DNA of 35,878 nucleotides, taken from positions 1-35,878 of the forward strand of contig JAJRTW010000079.1 in assembly GCA_024278075.1 (NCBI GenBank), read 5' to 3'. The stretch is from Bacteroidota bacterium (GTDB lineage: Bacteria; Bacteroidota; Ignavibacteria; Kapaibacteriales; UBA2268). Every line of letters starts with the position of its first letter. The first letter of the stretch is position 1. Shown here one piece after another: positions 17,494 to 25,511 of the stretch. A model generated the notes under the pieces. The model was not told the DNA's origin. It saw only the letters and a list, made by a program, of their open reading frames with translations, and made no database searches. Both the position numbers and the translations under genes were made by a program.

Positions 17494-17923
17494 AATTATT
17501 CCGTATTATTTACTGTATTGTTAATTCTGTATTGTTAATCGAAATTCTATTTGCACAATAACTCATTATCACAAAATAGAGTTAATAGTATCATCTTAAT
17601 AGCATCATTATAAATAATATCATTCCGTCCTGCAAGTTGTTACAAAGGCAGTTTAGCTGCTGTCCCATATCGTCAGTAAGAACAACTAACGGAATATTAG
17701 ATAGAACTTTTCCCTCAATCCGCATCAGCCTGCCGCAAGCATATAGCAATTGAAAAAAAGAAATAATGATACGAAGCAATAAATAGCCGCGAGCTTTAAC
17801 CCGTGGCTATTAATTTTAACATTGTTCCACCATCGCTATGAATCATAATCTTCAACTGCTATTGGCCGGTGTACGGAAAAACCGCCGTATCAACATAACC
17901 ATGCGCATCAACCGCCTGCAAAC
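17494..17923. other. 430-base gap between tssC and vgrG with one stable hairpin
   Basis: No convincing gene is present. A 62-codon reading frame on the minus strand at 17591-17779 has no good start signal or recognisable domain. A hairpin lies at 17782-17811, with AATAGCC-type arms closing GCGAGCTTTAACCCGT. On the minus strand it is followed by only a weak T-rich stretch. The stretch 17500-17620 is AT-rich and could hold a promoter for vgrG. The gap is by far the longest in the T6SS cluster. Confidence 0.6.
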
Positions 17924-19345
17924 CTACCCGTTTCCATCAACCCAATTATCATTTTCGTCCGAAACAAGGAAGAGGTTCATGTGGCGTACGGCATTTTTAT
18001 ACTTCACGTTAATACGAATGTCAAGGGCCTGATTATTAAGAGTGCCATCGGAATTTTTAGCGATGTCCACCGCTTCCACCTTTCCGTATTCCAGCATCTT
18101 CCCTTCGCCGGTATTGTCCATAAGGAAAGTAGAAATTGACGACCGTATCTTATCTCGGCTCTTCCTTTCGTTAGGAACGAAAATTTGGCTGTTCAGGAAG
18201 TGCAGCACCACTTTGGCAATGTATTCGTCGCAGCGTTTCACCGTGTATTGGTCCATACCCTCGTCGCCCTGGCCCGAGGCGGCATAAAGCGTATCGACGC
18301 CCCAAAAAACAATCCCCTCGAAATACGAGAGCGGAATCATTGCCTTGTTGAATTTCATTTCGCGGGCGCCCCTTACGTTCCATTTCATCTCAAGCGGCGA
18401 ATCGTCCGGTGTGGGAATGGCAACTTTATGCGGACGATTGGCCTGAGCAATGTGCATGCCTTCGGTCACATCGCCTTTGTATATCTTCCCGGCCAGAATA
18501 GAAGTGGGATTGATATAAAAATCGCCCAATTCTTCCTCGAATTGATTCTTCCGGCGCATCCTGAGCGGATTGCCCACAACCGACATGTGCTGCTTCACTT
18601 CGTCCTGCGATTTCAGCTCGGCAAATTCTTCGCCAACTTCGAATTTCTCGATGGCCTCTTTTAGTTCCATATCGGGAAAGCCGACAAATAAATGTGCCAT
18701 AAACTGCTGGGCAATCTCCGAATATTTAAGTGCCTTGGCTTCGCTGCCCGGCCATTCGGGCATAACCATAAGCCCGGTCAGCATTCGAAGGTCGAAATTG
18801 TTCTTATCCGCAAAATGCGAAGCTATGCCTTCTTCGGGGTCGGTAATCTCCTGGAAATGCTTATTCGGAGAAGCGTTGATAAATGTAATATAATCAACTT
18901 TTTCGCCCTGAGTTATAGCGGCTTCGTAGAAGAAAGTATCGATTTCGCGAAAAGTTTTTTCCAGATCCCGCTGCTTTGAAAACAGCGTTCCCATGTTCTC
19001 GCTAAATGTTTTGGCTACCAGGTCCCGGCGCTCCATTGCTTTTTTTCGCAAGGATTTGATGTCGCCTTCGCCTTCAAGCATTTCTTTAAGGAGTTCGAGC
19101 TTCCGCAAATAAGTATATGCAGTGTTGATGTCCTCTTTCGAGCGTGTAATCTTCAGTTTGCGTTTCAGCACTTCCTTGGACTTCTCGTCATTGTCCGCCG
19201 GCACATCTTTGGCTCCCGGGAACAGCTTGACGGCAGTACCTTCGGCAAGCAGCGCTCCGGTGCGTCCCTGAATCAGCGAGGCCATATCTTTTACAGATAG
19301 TTTTTGCGCCTCTTTTTGTTCGGTTTTGACTTTTTGTTCTTCCAT
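17924..19345 (-). CDS. tssC: T6SS contractile sheath large subunit TssC
   Basis: The 473-residue protein carries the TssC/VipB pattern. There is a helical start, a middle domain with DYITFINASPNKHFQEITD, then FDLRMLTGLMVMPEWPG, and a C-terminal domain with RINVKYKNAVRHMNLFLV. The length fits TssC (about 460-500). It forms the contractile outer sheath with TssB (20544-21089); here two tube genes separate them. The start at 19345 opens MEEQKVKTEQKEAQKLSVKD, a charged helix before the folded part. TssC should be recycled by the ClpV ATPase encoded at 21268-23514. Confidence 0.88.
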   Translation of the reverse strand: MEEQKVKTEQKEAQKLSVKDMASLIQGRTGALLAEGTAVKLFPGAKDVPADNDEKSKEVLKRKLKITRSKEDINTAYTYLRKLELLKEMLEGEGDIKSLRKKAMERRDLVAKTFSENMGTLFSKQRDLEKTFREIDTFFYEAAITQGEKVDYITFINASPNKHFQEITDPEEGIASHFADKNNFDLRMLTGLMVMPEWPGSEAKALKYSEIAQQFMAHLFVGFPDMELKEAIEKFEVGEEFAELKSQDEVKQHMSVVGNPLRMRRKNQFEEELGDFYINPTSILAGKIYKGDVTEGMHIAQANRPHKVAIPTPDDSPLEMKWNVRGAREMKFNKAMIPLSYFEGIVFWGVDTLYAASGQGDEGMDQYTVKRCDEYIAKVVLHFLNSQIFVPNERKSRDKIRSSISTFLMDNTGEGKMLEYGKVEAVDIAKNSDGTLNNQALDIRINVKYKNAVRHMNLFLVSDENDNWVDGNG

Positions 19346-19487
19346 ATCTTTTGCCCGTATTATTAATAAATTTGTTATCGATATAATTTATTTGACAAAT
19401 TAAATCACATATCGCCTGCAACAATATCAGTCATAAAATTTCAATCGTGATATTGATATAGCAACGACAGCTACGTTCCGCTTATTA

Positions 19488-19901
19488 TTATTTAAAGCTT
19501 TCGAGTTCTAAATTTGCTTGCGAGCCGTCGGCATTGAAGCCAATCTCGCCCACCCGAAGTTCAATATATTCAACCAATCCGTGGTCGGATTCTTCGGGAT
19601 GCCTTAGGCCCCATTTCGAGATAATAAATTTCTTTAGTTCGAACTGAAAGTCATGCTGCACATCTTCTGTCTGGCACACTATTTTGCCCTCTGTCAATAT
19701 CACCTTGCGTCCGTCATCGTTGGTTGTCATATTGAACAGTTCGGTCATGCCGATTTCCGAGGAATCCCTTTCAATTGTAATAATGGCGGCATAGGTTTCT
19801 TCGCGGTATATTCCGCGTTCATCGCCCGGAGTTATAAGCTGCACATTGACTTCGGTGACATTCGGAATGTCCACACCGTTTATGTTAACTTCTTTAATCA
19901 T
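19488..19901 (-). CDS. hcp: Hcp-like inner tube protein, copy 1
   Basis: The 137-residue protein is small and beta-rich with one central helix segment (MTELFNMTT). It begins with VNINGVDIPNVTEVNVQL, then a Thr/Ile-rich strand pair IITIERDSS, then KVILTEGKIVC and YIELRVGEIGFN near the end. This agrees with the shape of short Hcp proteins of Bacteroidota T6SS (about 130 residues) that stack as hexameric rings in the tube. It lies between tssC and the second copy. The upstream base stretch CTAGGAGATTTAGCA in the transcript offers a GGAG site for the ATG at 19901. Relation to copy 2 is visible as IERxxxS, LFxxxTNxDGR and similar ends. Confidence 0.75.
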   Translation of the reverse strand: MIKEVNINGVDIPNVTEVNVQLITPGDERGIYREETYAAIITIERDSSEIGMTELFNMTTNDDGRKVILTEGKIVCQTEDVQHDFQFELKKFIISKWGLRHPEESDHGLVEYIELRVGEIGFNADGSQANLELESFK

Positions 19902-20006
19902 TGCTAAATCTCCTAAATTATTAATTTATTTATTTTATCGTAGTTTATAATATCAAGAAAAAAATAGAAAATAATGTATTCATTAATCAAAAATAAAAAG
20001 CGACAA

Positions 20007-20429
20007 TCAAGTAGCAGATTTATTAAATTCTGGCACTTCAAGGCTCTTCGACCCGCCGCCGGCATTTATTTCCATTTTGCCAGCCCGAATCACAAATTTT
20101 TCCCTCAGGGCGTCGTCCCGGCGGTTCTGATGAATACCCCATTCGGCGATGTAGCCTTCATTAATAACATAGGTGATAATTGTTTGCCGCGTTGGGTCAT
20201 AATATTCCAGCTTGCCGGTGATAAAAACCCTCCGGCCATCCTCATTGGTGATTTTCTCAAATAATTTTACCGATGGTGTGGTGTTGGCAATTCTTTCGAT
20301 AGTAATCTTTGCAGAGTGTGTGCGGCCAGTATAATTGCCTCTTTCGTTAACTGGTGTTTCGATCTCTATATTGGCATACTGGACGTCAAGAATCTCGACG
20401 TCTTCGATTGATACATAAACATTTCTCAT
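20007..20429 (-). CDS. hcp: Hcp-like inner tube protein, copy 2
   Basis: From the ATG at 20429 the protein has 140 residues and starts MRNVYVSIEDVEIL; the transcript shows AAGGAAAC at good distance. An earlier in-frame ATG at 20510 would add 27 very basic residues from AT-rich DNA, which I consider unlikely. Shared features with copy 1 include SAKITIER, LFEKITNEDGRRVFI and a final VIRAGKMEINA strand. Identity between the two copies is modest, so they are old paralogues. They may form a mixed tube, or one may carry a different effector. Confidence 0.72.
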   Translation of the reverse strand: MRNVYVSIEDVEILDVQYANIEIETPVNERGNYTGRTHSAKITIERIANTTPSVKLFEKITNEDGRRVFITGKLEYYDPTRQTIITYVINEGYIAEWGIHQNRRDDALREKFVIRAGKMEINAGGGSKSLEVPEFNKSAT

Positions 20430-20543
20430 ATCAGGTTTCCTTGTATTTATGCGAAAAAGATTTAATATTTTGATGAACAGTTTCTTAATTATTTTGATGA
20501 ACTTTCTCATAACTCCATGTCCGGACTTTTTGCAAAAGTTCTG

Positions 20544-21089
20544 TTATTCGTCGGAACCGTAAGATTCGTCGAATTCAATATCTTCCTTAATGCTCTTTAT
20601 TCTCTCGATTTCGGCCCCGAGGGTTTCGATAAGGCCCTCTTTGTTTTCGTTGAAAAGTTTGGCAAATTTTTGATCGCGAAGCCGCTCGGTCAGGTCGTCC
20701 AAAGTATGGTAATCAATCTGCTGATTCAACAGCACCCTGTCGCCGTCGGAATTTTTCGTCTTGACTACCACATTTTCAGGCAGGAAATCATTCATAATTT
20801 CGCGAGGGGTTTCGCCGTATTTCATTTTAACGGTCGCCACGTCTTCATCGACTTGCTCTCCGCCAAGGTTGCTCAGCTTTTTTAGCTCGAATTCAAGCTC
20901 GGGCTTGAAAGCTTCGGCAACGTCGGCCACAGAGCCGCAATCGATGGATTCCATGCTTTCGCCGGCCGTTTCGGGGTTGATCTCGGCCAGGTAAATGCTG
21001 AAATTGCTGTTCAATTCGGTGACCTTAGGCACGGCGTTCTTGGGCAGAATCCGCCTTGCTTTGTCTACATCATATTGTCCGAATCCCAT
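20544..21089 (-). CDS. tssB: T6SS contractile sheath small subunit TssB
   Basis: The 181-residue protein follows the TssB/VipA plan. An N-terminal beta part (PKVTELNSNFSIYLAEINP) is followed by FKPELEFELKKLS, then a helical C-terminal part (LDDLTERLRDQKFAKLFNE) and an acidic tail. The usual length is 160-185. TssB pairs with TssC to form the sheath, and its helix is the usual ClpV contact. It is the first structural gene after tssH and lies 33 bases before the end of the hcp copy 2 leader. An acceptable AGGTAC site precedes the ATG. Confidence 0.85.
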   Translation of the reverse strand: MGFGQYDVDKARRILPKNAVPKVTELNSNFSIYLAEINPETAGESMESIDCGSVADVAEAFKPELEFELKKLSNLGGEQVDEDVATVKMKYGETPREIMNDFLPENVVVKTKNSDGDRVLLNQQIDYHTLDDLTERLRDQKFAKLFNENKEGLIETLGAEIERIKSIKEDIEFDESYGSDE

Positions 21090-21267
21090 TTGTACCTCCA
21101 GATTGGTTTTTAAAACAGTTTAATTTGAATTTAGGTATGATATTTAATTATTAAATATTTTCTAATACAACATTCTATATATTGCCATGTTATTAGAATT
21201 TCCAGTCATAGATTCTAATATTGCCAATTGCCTGAGCGGGCTGTTCAGCGGTCATCGAAGGCCACGG

Positions 21268-23514
21268 TCAATCGCCCAATGTAATATTCAGCGACTCTTC
21301 GTCGGTGTCAATGCGAATGTTTTCGGGATAATACATACCGCCAATCTCTTTTCTCTTCCCGAGCACTGCCGCCGCTATCCTGCTGGCTATTTCGGTATCG
21401 ACATAATTTATTACCGACCGGGCGCCGAATTCCCTTTGATAGCCATTTTCCGCAATGAATTTCCCGGCTTCTTCGGTAAGTTCAATCTTTAGCTGCTTGG
21501 CCCCCGGCGAAGACGAGAACGACCTCTCGTAGGCCGCAAGTTTGCTTCGCACAATCGAATCCACATGCCGGATTTCGAGATAAGAAAATGGAATAATTTC
21601 GTCGACACGCTTGACAAATTCCGGGCCTATGTGTTTTTTCAGAAGGTCAACGGCGCGGTCAACTAACTTATCTTCAGCAATTTCCATGGTGTCGGAGAAT
21701 CCCGAATATCCGTGGTTCGAGGTAAGCACAAAGACAGTGTTGGAAAAATCGATGGTGTTGCCCTGGCTGTCGGTAAGGCGGCCTTCGTCGAATACCTGAA
21801 GGAAATATTGCAGCACCTGGCGGTGGGCCTTGTCGATTTCGTCCAGCAGCACCAGCGAGTATGGCCGTCGCCGGACGGCTTCGGTCAGCACTCCGCCTTC
21901 TTCATAGCCCACAAGGCCGGGGTCGGCGCCAACAAGCCTTTTGGCCGAATGCCCGTCGGAGAATTCAGACATATCAATACGCACCAACTGCTTTGGCGAG
22001 GCATAAACTTCGGAGGCGATGGATTTGGCCATTTCCGTTTTGCCTACGCCCGATGGGCCGACAAATAAGAATACGCCTCTCGGTTTGCTGCTATCGCGAA
22101 ATGGCAGCGACATCATCCTCATGCGGTCGGCAATAACTTTGATTGCTTTGTCCTGGCCAACCACGTTCCGGCCCAGGATGCTTTCCAGTTCCAGCAGCCT
22201 TTCGGACTCGTCGCGGAATATTTTATCCACCGGTATATCGGTTTTGTCGCCAACGGCTTCGGCAATGTCAATATCGGTCACTGTAAGGTCGTCCCTTTCG
22301 CCAACTACTTGGGCGACCCGAACGCGGGCAAGAGTATTGTCCAGCACCTGAATGGCTTTGGCGGGGAATTGATTGTCGCCGATATACTTGCCGGAAAGTG
22401 AAACGATGGTGCGAAGCTGCTCGTCGGCTATCACAGCATTTTCGTGGTGGGCGGCAAATCGCTGGCGCACGCCCTGCAATATTTCGAAAGTCTCGTCTGC
22501 TGTGGATTCCGGTACGTTTATTTTCAGGAACCTGCGTGAGAAAGCCGGGTCTTTTTCTATATGCCGGCGGTATTCGGCGTAGGTGGTGGCGCCGATAACC
22601 CACAATTCGCCGCGTGCAAGCGGAGGCTTGATAAGATTAGCCGCATCCAATGCGCCGGAGGTCTGGCCGGCTCCCATCAGGACATGGATTTCATCTATGA
22701 AAAGAATCACCTGCCCTTTGGCTTCTGCCAGTTTATTGATTATTTTCTTTAGCCTTTCCTCGAATTCGCCGCGATAAGTAGCACCGGCCAAGAGCGACCC
22801 CACATCGAGAGTAAGGATTTTCTTTCCGCTAAGAATAGGCCCGGCCTCATCTTTGAATATTTTCATGGCCAACCCTTCCACTATCTGCGTTTTGCCAACG
22901 CCCGGGTCGCCAATCAGGATTGGGTTGTTGGTCATCTTTTGCGACAGGACGGTAGTGATTTGCCTGATTTCTTTAGTACGGCCTATGACTGGCGTCAGGT
23001 TTCCGTCTTCTGCCATTTTCACCAGGTCGATGGTGAATTTCTCCAGAGCCTCGTCCTCGGAGACTGAGCTTAAGTCGCTTGTTCCGGAGGCAACAGCGGC
23101 GACTTTTTTCTCGCCTTCCAGGAAATTCCTGTAGTCATACGGCGTAATGGCGGCATCCCAAATAAGCTCGGCCAGCTCGGTATCGTCGGTTTCGATAACC
23201 GCCAGCACGAGGTCGGGCCATTGAATGTCCTTATCGCCATCGGATACCTTATCGAATAGGGCCTTCAACCGCTCGGATGCTTCCCGGGTTCCGGCTGCAG
23301 CTTTTTGAGGCAGTTCTTTCATTTGCTTGTTCAGCAGGCCCTGCAGGTTGGCCTTCGACAGCTTCTTTCCCTCTAAGAATTCTATCAATCGGGCATCACC
23401 GGCCTGAAGCTCCGTCCAAAGGATATGCTCAGGCTCGACTTTTGCATTTCGACGGCTCATAGCCTCTGCTTGAGCTTTTAATAGGTTAGTCTTGCAGCTT
23501 TCGGAAAATTTCAT
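21268..23514 (-). CDS. tssH: T6SS sheath-recycling AAA+ ATPase ClpV (TssH)
   Basis: The 748-residue protein has the Clp/Hsp100 double-ATPase plan. An N-domain covers about 1-145. NBD1 has Walker A GDPGVGKT (202-209) and Walker B LFIDE (271-275). NBD2 has Walker A GPSGVGKT (486-493) and Walker B LVLLDE (554-559). Both carry Arg fingers and sensor motifs such as VFVLTSN. The middle domain between them is short, as in ClpV rather than ClpB, and the total length is below the 850-900 of proteobacterial ClpV. It unfolds contracted TssBC sheath. As the first gene of the cluster, its upstream region (23515-23640) should hold the main T6SS promoter. Confidence 0.95.
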   Translation of the reverse strand: MKFSESCKTNLLKAQAEAMSRRNAKVEPEHILWTELQAGDARLIEFLEGKKLSKANLQGLLNKQMKELPQKAAAGTREASERLKALFDKVSDGDKDIQWPDLVLAVIETDDTELAELIWDAAITPYDYRNFLEGEKKVAAVASGTSDLSSVSEDEALEKFTIDLVKMAEDGNLTPVIGRTKEIRQITTVLSQKMTNNPILIGDPGVGKTQIVEGLAMKIFKDEAGPILSGKKILTLDVGSLLAGATYRGEFEERLKKIINKLAEAKGQVILFIDEIHVLMGAGQTSGALDAANLIKPPLARGELWVIGATTYAEYRRHIEKDPAFSRRFLKINVPESTADETFEILQGVRQRFAAHHENAVIADEQLRTIVSLSGKYIGDNQFPAKAIQVLDNTLARVRVAQVVGERDDLTVTDIDIAEAVGDKTDIPVDKIFRDESERLLELESILGRNVVGQDKAIKVIADRMRMMSLPFRDSSKPRGVFLFVGPSGVGKTEMAKSIASEVYASPKQLVRIDMSEFSDGHSAKRLVGADPGLVGYEEGGVLTEAVRRRPYSLVLLDEIDKAHRQVLQYFLQVFDEGRLTDSQGNTIDFSNTVFVLTSNHGYSGFSDTMEIAEDKLVDRAVDLLKKHIGPEFVKRVDEIIPFSYLEIRHVDSIVRSKLAAYERSFSSSPGAKQLKIELTEEAGKFIAENGYQREFGARSVINYVDTEIASRIAAAVLGKRKEIGGMYYPENIRIDTDEESLNITLGD

Positions 23515-24143
23515 ATTAACCCAATCGAATGTAAAAAAAGATTAATTTTATCATTTTCGTGTTTACCCATGGAGTGCGGATTGGCTGAACGGGCATGAAT
23601 TTAGATCATGTAAATTTAATAATTATTCCCAAATTGTTGAAATTGTGTGAAAAATCTGAAATACGTCATCCTGCCTGTCCCGGTTTATCGGTGGATTTTA
23701 TCTCATGGCCTGTTTGCCACATGTCCACAGGTTTGTAGATTATCTTCGCTGCCACTTAGGGGTCTGAAGCAGGTTCAGATTGACAACTTTATGGCAATAT
23801 CACTCCACCACGTGGTTTAGGTATATAATGGCACCTGTTACTAAGTTGCCGGCGAACCACCTTATCCTATATGCATAATATATAAAAATATTGCCTATGA
23901 ATGAAATTATTTTTTATTTTAATTCGATGCTGGCCGGGGAAGAAGGTCTGCCTTTTCGAATAGAATTCTGATATAGTAATTTACAGCCGTCCTCAACCCT
24001 TCGGCTCCGCTCATTGGTAAAGAGCATTTTGCAATGCTGAGCGGAGCTGAAACATTACTGTTCCCAACTCGCGGGTACGGCAGATTATTGGGGTTAGCAC
24101 TTCTTCGTTCTAATAATCCAAACTTTTTTTCTTATCAAATAAT
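23515..24143. other. Intergenic region of 629 bases with palindromic repeats
   Basis: No gene is seen on either strand. The part nearest 23515 probably carries the promoter for the T6SS cluster. On the minus strand a TACATTCG stretch lies about 15 bases before the tssH start and is one base off a Bacteroidota -7 box, but this is weak. At 23660-23800 lie broken palindromes of the dispersed type (GTCATCCTGC... and ...TGACAAC). A hairpin at 24004-24047 has perfect 10-bp arms GCTCCGCTCA and TGAGCGGAGC and lies downstream of the adaptor gene, where it could terminate the metal operon. Confidence 0.65.
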
Positions 24144-25484
24144 CTAATGGTTATGTTCGGTTTCTTCCTTTTTCAAGTCGGCAAGCAAATAATAGGCTGC
24201 ATTAAAAACGATTTGAGTATTGTCGGGCAGTGAATCAAGCAGCTTGATTTCGGTGTGGCCGCCATCCTTTTGTCCGGTTATTACCTCAACCATCCTGAAT
24301 GACATATTTTGGTTGTCGCCGTCCGCTTCGTTGTGGCCGTCATGGCTATGCCCTTCATGTCCTTCTTCTTCAGCTTTCTCGTCATGGCTATGCCCTTCAT
24401 GGCTTTCTTCTTCAGCTTTCTCGTCATGGCTATGCCCTTCATGGCTTTCTTCTTTGCCATGTTCATCATGGCCGTGTTCCGCCACATCTTCATTGTCCAG
24501 GACGAATATATATGATTTGGTCCCTTCCGTTACAATAGCACCATCCGGCAGTGTTCGTGTAAAATTAATATCCGTATGAATATGCCCTGATATATACATG
24601 CCGGGTATGAGATTGCCGGGATTATCAGTCAGATTTGCATGGATATGCACAGACCTTGTATTGGATTCAAACTCGTTTCCTATAGCAAAAATAACAGCCG
24701 AAAGCTCTTCGCCCGGACGGTTGGAAACAGTAAAGTCAATTTTTTGTCCGATTTTTAGTAAATGCACATCATTTTCGAATACCATAAAATCAGCATGAAT
24801 GGCGCTGTTGTCGCTTATTGAAAACAGTTTGTTTTCGGCATCAACATAAGTGCCTACCTTAATATCCACATCATTAATATAGCCGTTTATCGGAGAAAGT
24901 ATATCGATTGATTTTGTGATATTGCCGGCAATTACTTTATCGGGAGATATATTCAGGAATTCGAGCCTGAGTTTCAATCCTGCGAATCTTGCCTTTGCCG
25001 TATTGAAGTCTGCTTTAACCTGCTGATAGTCCTTGCCGGCCCCCACATTATTATCGAACAACTCTTTTTGGCGGCTGTATTCTTTTTCAAGGAATTCAAG
25101 TCTGTGAGCCAGTTCTGCGAATTCTTCCTGAAGGGAAATGTAATCCGGATGCTCAAGCACGGCCAGCGGCTGGCCTTTTACGACCTTGTCGCCATGGAAA
25201 ACCTTTATTTCCTTCACATTTCCGCCGATCACAGTCGTCACATCGGCCCGGCTTGCCGGCGGCACTTCCAGCTGGCCGTTTGTTTTGACCACAGTGGTAA
25301 GGTTTCGCATCTGGAAAGTTCCTAATTCCAATTTAAGTGCCTGGCGCTGCCTTTGGTTCAATACTACTATGCCCTTAGTTCCGTGATCGTCATGGCTCTC
25401 TTCATGGCCTCCACCTTTTTTTTCGGAACTGCACGAAATAGTGATGAATGCAATAATTACGATTAGAGATAAAACTGTTTTCAT
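24144..25484 (-). CDS. Heavy-metal RND efflux periplasmic adaptor lipoprotein (CzcB/CusB family) with His-rich insert
   Basis: The 446-residue protein begins with a lipoprotein signal (lipobox ITISC, Cys at 18) followed by a His-rich stretch. A membrane-fusion core comes next: barrel and lipoyl halves around a helical hairpin, with VIGGNVKEIKVFHGDKV, then SPINGYINDVDIKVG and GNLIPGMYISGHI. Toward the C-terminus, about residues 340-390, an insert with repeats of SHEGHSHDEKAEEE contains many His residues and probably binds metal ions such as zinc, copper or cobalt. The protein would link the inner-membrane pump (25512-29858) to its outer-membrane part. The pump gene is just upstream (27 bases). 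Substrate metal cannot be told from the sequence. Confidence 0.93.
   Translation of the reverse strand: MKTVLSLIVIIAFITISCSSEKKGGGHEESHDDHGTKGIVVLNQRQRQALKLELGTFQMRNLTTVVKTNGQLEVPPASRADVTTVIGGNVKEIKVFHGDKVVKGQPLAVLEHPDYISLQEEFAELAHRLEFLEKEYSRQKELFDNNVGAGKDYQQVKADFNTAKARFAGLKLRLEFLNISPDKVIAGNITKSIDILSPINGYINDVDIKVGTYVDAENKLFSISDNSAIHADFMVFENDVHLLKIGQKIDFTVSNRPGEELSAVIFAIGNEFESNTRSVHIHANLTDNPGNLIPGMYISGHIHTDINFTRTLPDGAIVTEGTKSYIFVLDNEDVAEHGHDEHGKEESHEGHSHDEKAEEESHEGHSHDEKAEEEGHEGHSHDGHNEADGDNQNMSFRMVEVITGQKDGGHTEIKLLDSLPDNTQIVFNAAYYLLADLKKEETEHNH
24341..24457. repeat. 42-bp tandem repeat encoding the His-rich insert
   Basis: Two complete 42-base units start at 24341 and 24383, and a third, partly diverged, starts at 24425. 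Each encodes a 14-residue unit of the form HDEKAEEESHEGHS in the efflux adaptor. The copies are nearly identical at the DNA level, which points to recent expansion. A length divisible by three keeps the reading frame, so copy number can vary without breaking the gene. Confidence 0.9.
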
Positions 25485-25511
25485 TATAAGTCCTTTTATT
25501 GAATATTTGAT

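Noticed and set aside
17591-17779. 62-codon minus-strand frame in the tssC-vgrG gap
   Set aside because: There is no ribosome site, no recognisable domain and the frame looks like AT-rich spacer; it is kept only as a note.
20430-20510. Extended start of hcp copy 2 giving a basic 27-residue N-terminal tail
   Set aside because: The later ATG at 20429 has a better ribosome site and aligns with copy 1; the tail is Lys/Ile-rich as expected from AT-rich spacer.
5457-23514. Extracellular contractile injection system (PVC/Afp type) instead of T6SS
   Set aside because: TssK, ClpV, a gp27-gp5 VgrG with a separate PAAR and Hcp-like proteins are T6SS features. No tail-length or fibre genes and no PVC-type ATPase are seen.
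170-23514. Bacteroidota T6SS subtype iii with TssN, TssO, TssP, TssQ and TssR
   Set aside because: None of those proteins is recognisable by length, topology or motif here, although I cannot run profile searches, so distant homology remains possible.
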